Shown one piece after another: positions 17,632-25,825 of a stretch of 64,000 nt of DNA. The notes beneath the pieces are model-generated. The model worked only from the letters and a program-made list of their open reading frames with translations, was not told the origin of the DNA and searched no databases. Source of the DNA: Pseudomonadota bacterium (GTDB taxonomy: Bacteria > Pseudomonadota > Gammaproteobacteria > Steroidobacterales > Steroidobacteraceae); contig JAEWAF010000038.1 in the NCBI GenBank assembly GCA_023391815.1, positions 57,769 to 121,768 of the forward strand, given 5' to 3'. The translations under genes and the position numbers were made by a program. The first letter of the stretch is position 1. Each line of letters opens with the position of its first letter.

Positions 17632-19464
17632 TCACTTCTGGCTCTGCGCCGTCGTGGCCGAGCCGGTATTCTCCGGCAGGCCGAAAATAAACAACGAGCC
17701 GCCGAGCGTCGTGTACTTGGCCAGATCCTTGTAACCGCCCACCGCGCCCAAGCCTTCGGTGGATTCGGTCAGACCCGCCGCCATGCCGATGCCGGCCCAG
17801 CCACCGATGCCGGAGTACACGCCGACGTACTGTTTGCCGCCGTACTCGTACGTGAACACGTTGCCGATGATTCCCGACGGCGTCTTGAACTTCCACAGCT
17901 CCTTGCCGTCCTTCGGCGAAACCGCCTTGATATATCCTTCAAGCGTGCCGTAGAAGACTACGTCGCCGGCAGTCGTGAGCGCACCCGACCAGACGGAGAA
18001 ACGTTCCGGCTTCGACCACATGATCTTCCCTTGGGCAGGGTCCCACGCGATGAAGTTCCCCATGCCGCCATGACTGCCCGGCGTCGGATACATCGTCAGC
18101 GTCGCGCCGACATACGGTTGTCCCGCGGTGTACTCCACTTGGAACGGCTCATACGTCATGCAGACGTGATTGGTCGGGACCATGATCAGACCGGACTTGC
18201 GATCGTAGCTGGCGGGCTGCTGGTCCTTGGTGCCTAGCGCGGCCGGACAGATGTCTTTCACGTTCACGTCGGGCCCGCTGGTGCCCGGTGAATATTTCTT
18301 ATCGACCACGGGACGGCCGGTCTTCATGTCGACCTTGCTCGCCCAGTTCACGGTCGGATCGTATTTCTCCGCGACCAGCAGCTCGCCGGTCTCGCGATTC
18401 AAGGTGTAACCGAAACCGTTGCGGTCGAAGTGCACCACCGCCGGAATGGTCTTGCCCTTCATGTTGACGTCGATCAGCAGGTTCTCGTTGATGCCGTCGT
18501 AGTCCCACTCATCGTGCGGCGTCATCTGAAATGCCCACTTCGCCATGCCGGTGTTCAGGTCACGGGCGAAGATGGTCATCGACCATTTGTTGTCACCGGG
18601 CCGCTGCGAAGGATTCCACGTGCCCGGATTGCCGGTGCCGTAATAAACCAGATTCAATTTCGGATCGTAGGCATACCAGCCCCACGTGGTGCCGCCGCCG
18701 ATCTTCCATTGATCGCCCTTCCAGGTCTTGAGCGATGAGTCGGCGCCGACCGGTGCCATCTTGCCGTTGGTCCAGGTCATGGTCTTGGCCGGATCGACCA
18801 GCACATCTTTATCGGGGCCGGTGCTCCATGCGGTCCATTTCTTTTTACCGGTGTTCAGGTCGTACGCGATCAAACGACCGCGCACGCCGAATTCGCCACC
18901 CGAGATGCCTGTGATCACCGTATCCTTGAAGACGTGCGGCGCGTTGGTGTTGGTCTCGCCAATCTTCGGATCGCCGTTCTTGGCGCTCCACATCACCTTG
19001 CCGGTATTCGCGTCGAGCGCCACCAGCGTCGTGTCCGCCTGTTGCAGCAGGATCTTGCCGCCGCCATACGCGAGACCGCGATTCACGGTGTCACAGCACA
19101 TCACCGGGATCACGGATGCGTCTTGCTTCGGCTCATATTTCCACTTGTAGGATTGATCCTTCAGATTCACCGCGAATACGTTGTTCGGGAACGGCGTGTG
19201 GATATACATCGTATCGCCGATGACGAGCGGCGATCCCTCGTGGCCGCGTAGCACGCCGGTCGACATGGTCCATGCGACCTGCATGCGACCGACGTTACTG
19301 GCGTTGATCTGTTTCAAATCGCTGTAGCGATGATTGGCGTAGTCGCCGGCCTGGGCGGCCCAGTTCGACGACTTGCTCATGGCCTGTTCCAGATCCGTGG
19401 CCGACGCCAAGCTGACGGTGGACGTGGCAGCCACCAGCAGGATCAAGCGTTGCTGAGTTTTCAT
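17632..19464 (-). CDS. xoxF: Lanthanide-type PQQ-dependent methanol/alcohol dehydrogenase XoxF
   Basis: A 610-residue periplasmic quinoprotein with signal peptide KTQQRLILLVAATSTVSLASA and an eight-bladed propeller. The adjacent-Cys pair that stacks on PQQ is C123-C124 (VMCCDTVNRG). The catalytic Asp321 is followed two residues later by Asp323 (HDEWDYDGINE). That extra Asp is the mark of lanthanide-binding XoxF enzymes, where calcium MxaF has Ala. Blade motifs such as WGWYAYDP, YGTGNP and WSGALTTAGDVVF are clear. The ATG at 19464 has GGGGGA six bases upstream. The context (xoxG, xoxJ, formaldehyde genes, pqq) supports methanol oxidation, although ethanol could also be a substrate. Confidence 0.95.
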   Translation of the reverse strand: MKTQQRLILLVAATSTVSLASATDLEQAMSKSSNWAAQAGDYANHRYSDLKQINASNVGRMQVAWTMSTGVLRGHEGSPLVIGDTMYIHTPFPNNVFAVNLKDQSYKWKYEPKQDASVIPVMCCDTVNRGLAYGGGKILLQQADTTLVALDANTGKVMWSAKNGDPKIGETNTNAPHVFKDTVITGISGGEFGVRGRLIAYDLNTGKKKWTAWSTGPDKDVLVDPAKTMTWTNGKMAPVGADSSLKTWKGDQWKIGGGTTWGWYAYDPKLNLVYYGTGNPGTWNPSQRPGDNKWSMTIFARDLNTGMAKWAFQMTPHDEWDYDGINENLLIDVNMKGKTIPAVVHFDRNGFGYTLNRETGELLVAEKYDPTVNWASKVDMKTGRPVVDKKYSPGTSGPDVNVKDICPAALGTKDQQPASYDRKSGLIMVPTNHVCMTYEPFQVEYTAGQPYVGATLTMYPTPGSHGGMGNFIAWDPAQGKIMWSKPERFSVWSGALTTAGDVVFYGTLEGYIKAVSPKDGKELWKFKTPSGIIGNVFTYEYGGKQYVGVYSGIGGWAGIGMAAGLTESTEGLGAVGGYKDLAKYTTLGGSLFIFGLPENTGSATTAQSQK

Positions 19465-19508
19465 GTTCAATCCCCCGAGACTGACCAAAAGTTTTTGTCG
19501 ATGGCGGT

Positions 19509-19524
19509 TGGCGCGACGCATGCA
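19509..19524 (+). promoter_or_regulatory. Sigma-54-type promoter for the small secreted protein gene
   Basis: TGGCGCG-ACGC-ATGCA matches the -24/-12 consensus TGGCACG-N4-TTGCA except at two positions. The invariant GG and GC are exactly ten bases apart. The predicted start of transcription is near 19535, 38 bases before the ATG at 19573. Confidence 0.6.
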
Positions 19525-19572
19525 CATTCGTGCTGAACACCACCTACTTCACTCCACCTCAACGAGGCGACC

Positions 19573-19956
19573 ATGACGATGCAACGCCTGTGCCAGAGAT
19601 CGACTCTAGGAGCGCTGTCGTGCGCATTAGTAATGTTCGGGGTGCCGGCGAGCGGCGAGGAGGAAGCGCCGGTGTATTACTACCCCACCCAGGCGCGCGT
19701 CGAATATGTGAATGAATGTATCGGCAAGCACCAGGACAGCCTGGCGAACGTCTATCAGTGCTCCTGTGCCATCGACCGAATCGCCAATGTTCTGAACTAC
19801 GAGGAGTTCGTCACGGCGATCACGTTCGCGCGCTATTCCGGTCTGCCCGGCGAGAACGCCGAGATCTTTCGAGGCGAGGACGCGCGCACCACGGCCAAGC
19901 GCTTTCGCGAGCTGGAAACTCAGGCACAGCGCGAATGCGGCCTGACAAAATCATGA
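19573..19956 (+). CDS. Small secreted Cys-containing protein in the xoxF region, function unknown
   Basis: A 127-residue protein with a signal peptide (about residues 1-28, cleavage near VPASG). The mature part has four Cys (NECIGKH, YQCSCAID, RECGL) and an acidic, helical character. It is divergent from xoxF and has its own sigma-54-like promoter. The xoxF promoter lies inside its first codons. I do not recognise a named family. Location and regulation suggest a periplasmic helper of the quinoprotein system. A GAGG site precedes the ATG. Confidence 0.8.
   Translation: MTMQRLCQRSTLGALSCALVMFGVPASGEEEAPVYYYPTQARVEYVNECIGKHQDSLANVYQCSCAIDRIANVLNYEEFVTAITFARYSGLPGENAEIFRGEDARTTAKRFRELETQAQRECGLTKS
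19580..19595 (-). promoter_or_regulatory. Sigma-54-type promoter for the xoxF operon
   Basis: Read leftward, TGGCACA-GGCG-TTGCA matches the sigma-54 consensus at all but one defined base, with GG and GC ten bases apart. The predicted transcript start is near 19569, giving a leader of about 105 bases before the xoxF ATG. It overlaps codons 3-8 of the opposite-strand gene. Confidence 0.72.
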
Positions 19957-19961
19957 ACGAA

Positions 19962-21023
19962 TCACGGCGGCACCGGCCCGAGCACGATTCCCCACGGCGA
20001 CTTGCCGACTGCAACACGTTTCACTTCCGTCAGCGTCGTGGTATCGACGACGCTCACATCGTTCGATGGCCCGTTCGCTGTATATAAATGGAGTCCGTCC
20101 GCCGATAGGGCCATGCCCCACGGACGCTTGCCGACGGGCACTTCCTTGATGAGCTTTGCTCCGTCCTTCATATCGAACACCGCGACAGTGCCGCCCCGAC
20201 CGGTGCTCAGATACAAACGGTGGCGCGCCGAATCCAGGATGACACCCATTGGCCGCGCCTCGTCACGAAGTTGTACCAGCCGTTGCGCTGGTACGTCCTG
20301 CGTGACACTCATCCGATTCAGTGACGCATCCATCTCGCCTGACACATAGGCAACACTGCCGTCGGGTGAAAACGCCATGTCGCGTGGTCGCTTGCCCACG
20401 GCCACGGTTCTCGTCACTTGCAACGTCGTCGTATCGATGACCGAAACTGAATTGCCCGACTCATTGCTGACCAGCAGCCAGCGCCCGTTCGGCGTCAGCG
20501 CCACACCTTCGGGCTCCTGCCCCACCTTGATCCGCTCGATCACCTTGCCGGCCTCGACATCGACGACCGACAACGTCCCGGTGTCCTCGTTCGCCACATA
20601 CAGCCGCTTGTCGTCGTTGCTCAGCGCGAACTGCTCCGGATCGGAACCCGCCGCGAGCACTTTGCTGACTTTGTGCGAAGCCGTGTCGACGATGGCGATC
20701 CCGTCGGCCTGCAGATCGCGCTCGAGCTTCGCGCATTCTTCGTCGGGGACCGCGGGCGGACATTTCGGTAGGCCGCTTACCGCGACGAACAACCGCGCAC
20801 CGTCGCGAGATAACTTCAATCCACGCGGCCGCTTGCCGACGTCGATCGTTGCGATGTTGGTCGCGCTCCGCGTATCCAGTACCGATACCGACTCGCCGTC
20901 TTCATTGGAAACATAGGCACGGGCGCTCGCCGGGTGACCGGAGGCTGCGGCAACTTCGAATATGTACCCGCAGACACCGCACGCAATCATCACCAGCAGT
21001 GGCCGCCAAGCGACAGGTCTCAT
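19962..21023 (-). CDS. PQQ-catabolism-associated YVTN beta-propeller protein
   Basis: A 353-residue secreted protein with signal peptide LVMIACGVCGYIFEVAAASG. Seven YVTN-type blades follow (ARAYVSNEDGESVSVLDT, KRLYVANEDTGTLSVVDV, LLVSNESGNSVSVIDT, LYTANGPSNDVSVVDT), with the recurring phrase VGKRPRG/W. It fits the beta-propeller family found beside PQQ-dependent alcohol dehydrogenases, whose exact role is unknown. It converges on the small secreted gene, ending five bases from it, and is divergent from the sigma-54 activator. Confidence 0.88.
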   Translation of the reverse strand: MRPVAWRPLLVMIACGVCGYIFEVAAASGHPASARAYVSNEDGESVSVLDTRSATNIATIDVGKRPRGLKLSRDGARLFVAVSGLPKCPPAVPDEECAKLERDLQADGIAIVDTASHKVSKVLAAGSDPEQFALSNDDKRLYVANEDTGTLSVVDVEAGKVIERIKVGQEPEGVALTPNGRWLLVSNESGNSVSVIDTTTLQVTRTVAVGKRPRDMAFSPDGSVAYVSGEMDASLNRMSVTQDVPAQRLVQLRDEARPMGVILDSARHRLYLSTGRGGTVAVFDMKDGAKLIKEVPVGKRPWGMALSADGLHLYTANGPSNDVSVVDTTTLTEVKRVAVGKSPWGIVLGPVPP

Positions 21024-21055
21024 GCGAAGCCCTCGATGTTCGTTAACACAGATTT

Positions 21056-21071
21056 AGCACGCCATATGCCA
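21056..21071 (-). promoter_or_regulatory. Possible sigma-54 promoter for the beta-propeller gene
   Basis: Read leftward, TGGCATA-TGGC-GTGCT keeps the GG-N10-GC spacing and matches the consensus except at three positions. The predicted start is near 21045, 22 bases before the ATG, with a GAGGG ribosome site between. It is weaker than the two sites near 19.5 kb. Confidence 0.45.
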
Positions 21072-21176
21072 GCGCGTTCCATCTTGGTTAAACTTGATCT
21101 CGCTGGCTGCAACGACACTGCATCGGATGCGGTGGGATAAATCAATCCGCGGCTGAGTGTGCCAGGGGCGATACAG

Positions 21177-21195
21177 GCCGTGACACTGTCACGGC
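21177..21195. promoter_or_regulatory. Perfect 19-bp palindrome upstream of the sigma-54 activator
   Basis: GCCGTGACA-C-TGTCACGGC is a perfect inverted repeat with nine-base arms and a one-base centre, 44 bases before the activator ATG and about 100 bases upstream of the divergent propeller promoter. It has the form of an operator or activator-binding site for a dimeric regulator. Confidence 0.65.
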
Positions 21196-21238
21196 ACAGT
21201 TGACACACCGCCGCATCAGGATGCACCAAGGAGAATTC

Positions 21239-23224
21239 ATGGACGCAACTGCAGTGCATGCGGGAAACGTGCTCGAATTCGTTCGCGAGCCTCAGGCGGG
21301 ACAGAGGCCGCTGGCGGTGGGCGCCCCTTTGACCCTGCATCCCGCGATCGCGGGCTCGTGGCGCCGCTGCGCTATCGATTACTCCATCGATCCCGGCCGT
21401 CGCACTTACGCGCCCAGTGTGATCGACTCGGCCAGCCTCGCCGAGCGCCTGGTTCAGCATGCCGATTTGTTACAGATCGCTTCTGCCGAAATCGACTGGC
21501 TGTACGAGCACATCGCGGGCTCCGGCTATGCGCTGGTGCTCACCGACGCGAATGGCATCGTGCTGTACGAGAAAACCGACGCCTCGCTCGTCGATGTGTT
21601 CCGCTCCGCCGGCCTGATGGTCGGCGCCGACTGGAGCGAGCGCGAAGAAGGCACCAACGGCATCGGAACCTGCATCGCCGAAAATCGTCCAGTGATCGTG
21701 TATCGCGAAGAACATTTCCGCGCGTGCCACATCGGGCTGTCATGCTCGGGCGCGCCGATTCGCGATCCGTCCGGACGACTGCTCGCAGTGCTCGATGCTT
21801 CGACTCTCAACGCGCGCGACACGCGGGCCAGCCTGGCGCACACCATGGCGCTGGTGAGCCTGTCGGCGCAGCTGATCGAGAAATGTTTGTTCCTGCAGCA
21901 ATTCCAAGGTGAGAATGTGTTCCGCTTCCATGCGCGTCCCGAATTCGTGAACCTTCAGCACAGCGGCGCGATCGCCGTCTCCCAGAACGGCAAAGTGGTC
22001 GCCGTCGACGAAACCGCCCTGTGGCTTCTGCGCGCGAAGAGTCGGGAGACTCTGGTCGGTCGCGGCATCGACGAGATCTTCGAGGTGAACGCCGCTGAAC
22101 TGATGGAGCCGGCCAACCGGACCCAGCTGTCGTTGCGCCCGGTGCGCGACATGCTGTTCGGCCGACACTTCTTTCTTAGCCTGGACCAGGACGCGAGCAC
22201 CACGAGCTCGCTCGGCGAGCCTCAGCCCTCGCGCGAGATCCTGCAACTCTCGAGCGCGGTCACGCGCAAGACCACGCTTTCGCTGGAGGACCTCGCGGGC
22301 GACGACCCCCAGATGGCACGCAATATCAGGAGTGCCCGGCGCATCGCCAACTCGCGCGTGCCGGTGATGATCCAGGGTCCGACCGGCGCCGGCAAAGAAA
22401 TGTTTGCACGCGCTTTGCATGCTGCAAGCGATCGCGCCGCCCGCTCGTTCGTGGCCCTGAACTGCGCCGCCATCCCCGAAACGCTCATCGAGAGCGAGCT
22501 GTTCGGCTACGCGGCAGGCGCATTCACCGGGGCCCGCAAAGGCGGCATGAAAGGCAAGATCCTGCAGTCGTCCGGAGGCACGTTGTTCCTCGATGAGATC
22601 GGCGACATGCAGTTGAGCTTGCAGACCCGCTTGTTGCGTGTGCTGGAGGAGCAAGAGGTCATGCCGCTGGGTACGGAGACGCCGATCAAGGTCGACCTGC
22701 GCGTGATGTGCGCTTCGCATCAGAACCTGCGAGCCATGATCGCGCGCGGTGCCTTTCGCGAGGATCTCTACTATCGGCTCAACGGCATCACCATCGAGTT
22801 GCCGCCGCTCGCGCAGCGCGCGGATAAGGAACGCTTGATCCGCGAATTCTTCGCCACCGAAAGCTGCGACGGCCGCCCGGTCGCAATCGAGCTGGATGCA
22901 TTCCAACGGCTGCTCGACTATCGCTGGCCCGGCAACGTGCGCGAGCTGCGTAACGTGATTCGGACCATCCTCGCGATCTGCGACAGCGACGTGATCCGCA
23001 TGGTCGACCTCCCCAGCGAGGTGCGGCTGTGCCAAAGCCGTTGCGAGGACTCCCCCGACGCGCAGCCCTCGCTGGAGCGCGAGGAGCTCGTTCAATGTAT
23101 CCGGGAGTGCGAAGGCAACATGTCACGCGCGGCCGAAAAGCTGGGGGTCAGCAGAAACACTCTGTACCGCCGTTGTAAGCGACTCGATATTCCATTACAG
23201 CACTCACGCGGCGGCATCGTCTGA
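21239..23224 (+). CDS. Sigma-54-dependent transcriptional activator, AcoR/Fis family
   Basis: A 661-residue activator. The N-terminal half (about 1-330) is a GAF/PAS-like sensor of the AcoR type (HPAIAGSWRRC, GTNGIGTCIAE). The AAA+ domain has Walker A GPTGAGKE (380-387), an intact sigma-54 contact loop GAFTGA (427-432) and Walker B FLDEIGD. A Fis-type helix-turn-helix ends the protein (MSRAAEKLGVSRNTLYRRCK). The ATG at 21239 has AAGGAG upstream and was preferred to the longer frame. Its place between xoxF, the propeller and the TonB receptor, plus the sigma-54-like promoters nearby, make it the likely activator of this island. Confidence 0.93.
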   Translation: MDATAVHAGNVLEFVREPQAGQRPLAVGAPLTLHPAIAGSWRRCAIDYSIDPGRRTYAPSVIDSASLAERLVQHADLLQIASAEIDWLYEHIAGSGYALVLTDANGIVLYEKTDASLVDVFRSAGLMVGADWSEREEGTNGIGTCIAENRPVIVYREEHFRACHIGLSCSGAPIRDPSGRLLAVLDASTLNARDTRASLAHTMALVSLSAQLIEKCLFLQQFQGENVFRFHARPEFVNLQHSGAIAVSQNGKVVAVDETALWLLRAKSRETLVGRGIDEIFEVNAAELMEPANRTQLSLRPVRDMLFGRHFFLSLDQDASTTSSLGEPQPSREILQLSSAVTRKTTLSLEDLAGDDPQMARNIRSARRIANSRVPVMIQGPTGAGKEMFARALHAASDRAARSFVALNCAAIPETLIESELFGYAAGAFTGARKGGMKGKILQSSGGTLFLDEIGDMQLSLQTRLLRVLEEQEVMPLGTETPIKVDLRVMCASHQNLRAMIARGAFREDLYYRLNGITIELPPLAQRADKERLIREFFATESCDGRPVAIELDAFQRLLDYRWPGNVRELRNVIRTILAICDSDVIRMVDLPSEVRLCQSRCEDSPDAQPSLEREELVQCIRECEGNMSRAAEKLGVSRNTLYRRCKRLDIPLQHSRGGIV

Positions 23225-23257
23225 ACCAATCACACCAGGGATGGGGAGAGTCAGCGG

Positions 23258-25744
23258 ATGCGCGGACCAATAACAACGGCTGGGATGTCGGCCCTCGCGC
23301 TACTGGTCTCGACGGCGCACGCAGATGAGATCATCGATACGGTGACTGTCATCGGCGTCACACCGCTGCTCGGCTCGCCGCTCGAGCGTAGCCGGATCGC
23401 CGCGCCCGTGCAGACCGCGAGCGCTCGTCAGATCGACCGCTCCCATGCGCTGGATCTCACGGCGTATATGAATCGGCATCTCGGCAGCGTCTACGTCAAC
23501 GACATTCAGAACAACTCGCTGCAGCCCGATATCAACTATCGCGGCTACACGGCCTCGCCGTTGCTTGGCACTCCGCAGGGACTCTCGGTTTATCTCGACG
23601 GCCTGCGGCTCAATCAGCCGTTCGGCGACGTGGTGAGCTGGGACCTGCTGCCCAAGGAAGCTTTATCGTCGATCACGCTGATTCCAGGCTCGAATCCGGT
23701 CTTCGGTTCGAACACGTTGGGCGGCGCGCTGGCGTTGCGGACGAAGGATGGCTACAGCTATCCGGGCTACGGTGTGGAGGTCAACTACGGTTCGTACAAT
23801 CGCCGACGGATCGCGGCAACGGCGGCTTCTCACTCGAACGGCGGACTGCATTGGTTCGTGACTGGCAACGAATTGCGCGACGACGGCTGGCGCGCCGACT
23901 CGCCCACGAAGGCCCGCCAGTTCTTCGGCAAGCTCGGCTGGCGTGACGAGGCCACCGATGTCTCGTTGAGCGGCTCGTATGCGGATACCGATCTCACCGG
24001 CAATGGTTTGCAGGATCTGCAGCTGTTGAACCGGGATTACAAGAGCGTCTACACCAAGCCGGATGAGACGGGCAACGAGTCCTATTTGGTGAATCTGGTC
24101 GTGACTCACAAGGTCACCGAGACGATCGCGCTGTCCGCCAACGCACACTATCGAAACATCGAGACGCGCACGTTCAACGGTGACATCAACGACGACTCGC
24201 TCGGCGAGTCGCTCTATCAGCCGAACGCCGAAGAGCGGGAGGCGCTCGAAGAAGCGGGCTACACCGATTTCCCCACCAGCGGCGAAACCCGGGCGAACAC
24301 GCCCTTCCCGTTCTGGCGCTGTATCGCCAACGCTCTCACCAACGAGGAACCGAACGAGAAGTGCAACGGCCTGATCAACCGCACTCACACCCGACAGCAC
24401 GATGCCGGCGTGTCGATGCAAGCGGCATTCACCGCGCCGCTGGCGTCACGTAACAACCAGTTCATCCTCGGTGTGTCCGGGTTGAAGAGCGACGCGACGT
24501 TCACCCAGTCCTCGCAGTTCGGCTACTTGCTTTCCGACCGAAGCATCCGGGCCGTCGACGGCCCCGGTGCCTTCGCGGATGGCACCCAGGAATCCGAGAA
24601 TGCCTTCGACTCTCGTGTCGCGCTCGAGGGCGAGACGACCGCTTACGGCGTGTACTTCACCGATACGGTAGAGCTGTCGCGGTCGATACAGCTCACCTTG
24701 TCGGGTCGCTACGATCGGACGACGGTCGACAACCTCGACGGCATCACGGAGGCCGGCGAGCCCGGCTCGCTCACCGCGAAACATCATTTCAGTCGGTTCA
24801 ATCCGGCGATTGGCTTGACCTTCAATCCAAACGAAGCGTTGACTGCGTATGTTGGCTACAGCGAAGGAAGCCGTGCACCGTCATCGATCGAACTGGGATG
24901 CGCCGATCCGGAGAATCCCTGTCGACTGCCGAACGCAATGGCCGGCGATCCACCGCTCGACCAGGTGGTCACACGCACTCTCGAAGCCGGCACGCGGGGA
25001 TTGCTGGCCAAGCGAGTGGCTTGGAACATCGGCGTATTCCGCGCCGACAATCGGGATGACATTCTCTTCGTCGCCGACGACACCTCCGGATTCGGCTACT
25101 TCAAGAACTTCGGCAAGACCCGACGACAAGGCGTCGAGCTCGGCGTGAGCAGCCAACTCGGCCCGATTTACGTCGGCGCCAACTACACCTATCTGGATGC
25201 GACCTATCGAAGCAGCGAAGCCGTGCTCGGCGAAGGCAACAGCAGCAACGACGAAGGGCCGGGCTTCGAAGGCACGATCGAGATCGAACCAGGCGACCGG
25301 ATTCCTCTCGTCCCCCGACACCTCATGAAAGCGTTCGCGGCGTGGGATGTGACGGAACAAATCTCCCTCAGCCTCGATGCCATCAACATCGGCAGCTCCT
25401 ACGCCCGAGGCAACGAGAACAACGAACATCAGGCGGAGGCGCCCTTCTATCTCGGAACCGGAGAGATCGGTGGTTACACGGTCTTCAATCTGGGTGTGGA
25501 GTACCGGCCGCTTTCCGCACTGACTGTGTTCGCGCAGGTCAACAACCTTTTGGATCGCGAGTACTACACCGCGGCCCAACTCGGCTCCACCGGGTTCAAT
25601 GCCCAAGGCGAGTTCGTCGCTCGCCCGTTCGCCGGCCCCGTCGTCGATGGCGAGCGCCCGCTGCTCGGCTCGACCTTTCTCGCCCCGGGCGCGCCGAGGA
25701 CTTATTGGTTCGGAGCTCGGTTCTCGTTCGCCGTGAAGAAGTAG
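23258..25744 (+). CDS. TonB-dependent outer-membrane receptor
   Basis: An 828-residue receptor with a signal peptide (TAGMSALALLVSTAHA), a TonB-box-like start (DTVTVIGV), a plug domain (residues about 45-170, LNQPFGDVVSWDLLPKEALSSI, NTLGGALAL) and a 22-strand barrel with typical late motifs (VFNLGVEYRPLSALTVFAQVNNLLDREY). It follows the sigma-54 activator by 33 bases, probably in one transcript. Its setting between xoxF and pqq genes makes a lanthanide-chelate (lanthanophore) receptor plausible, but iron-siderophore or PQQ uptake cannot be excluded. Confidence 0.9.
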   Translation: MRGPITTAGMSALALLVSTAHADEIIDTVTVIGVTPLLGSPLERSRIAAPVQTASARQIDRSHALDLTAYMNRHLGSVYVNDIQNNSLQPDINYRGYTASPLLGTPQGLSVYLDGLRLNQPFGDVVSWDLLPKEALSSITLIPGSNPVFGSNTLGGALALRTKDGYSYPGYGVEVNYGSYNRRRIAATAASHSNGGLHWFVTGNELRDDGWRADSPTKARQFFGKLGWRDEATDVSLSGSYADTDLTGNGLQDLQLLNRDYKSVYTKPDETGNESYLVNLVVTHKVTETIALSANAHYRNIETRTFNGDINDDSLGESLYQPNAEEREALEEAGYTDFPTSGETRANTPFPFWRCIANALTNEEPNEKCNGLINRTHTRQHDAGVSMQAAFTAPLASRNNQFILGVSGLKSDATFTQSSQFGYLLSDRSIRAVDGPGAFADGTQESENAFDSRVALEGETTAYGVYFTDTVELSRSIQLTLSGRYDRTTVDNLDGITEAGEPGSLTAKHHFSRFNPAIGLTFNPNEALTAYVGYSEGSRAPSSIELGCADPENPCRLPNAMAGDPPLDQVVTRTLEAGTRGLLAKRVAWNIGVFRADNRDDILFVADDTSGFGYFKNFGKTRRQGVELGVSSQLGPIYVGANYTYLDATYRSSEAVLGEGNSSNDEGPGFEGTIEIEPGDRIPLVPRHLMKAFAAWDVTEQISLSLDAINIGSSYARGNENNEHQAEAPFYLGTGEIGGYTVFNLGVEYRPLSALTVFAQVNNLLDREYYTAAQLGSTGFNAQGEFVARPFAGPVVDGERPLLGSTFLAPGAPRTYWFGARFSFAVKK

Positions 25745-25825
25745 GAGGCGGCGGTTGTCTGCGTCGCTGGAAATTTCTATCGCTTAGCGAACTAATCTCT
25801 CCGGCCACCCCACGGAGGCCAGCTA

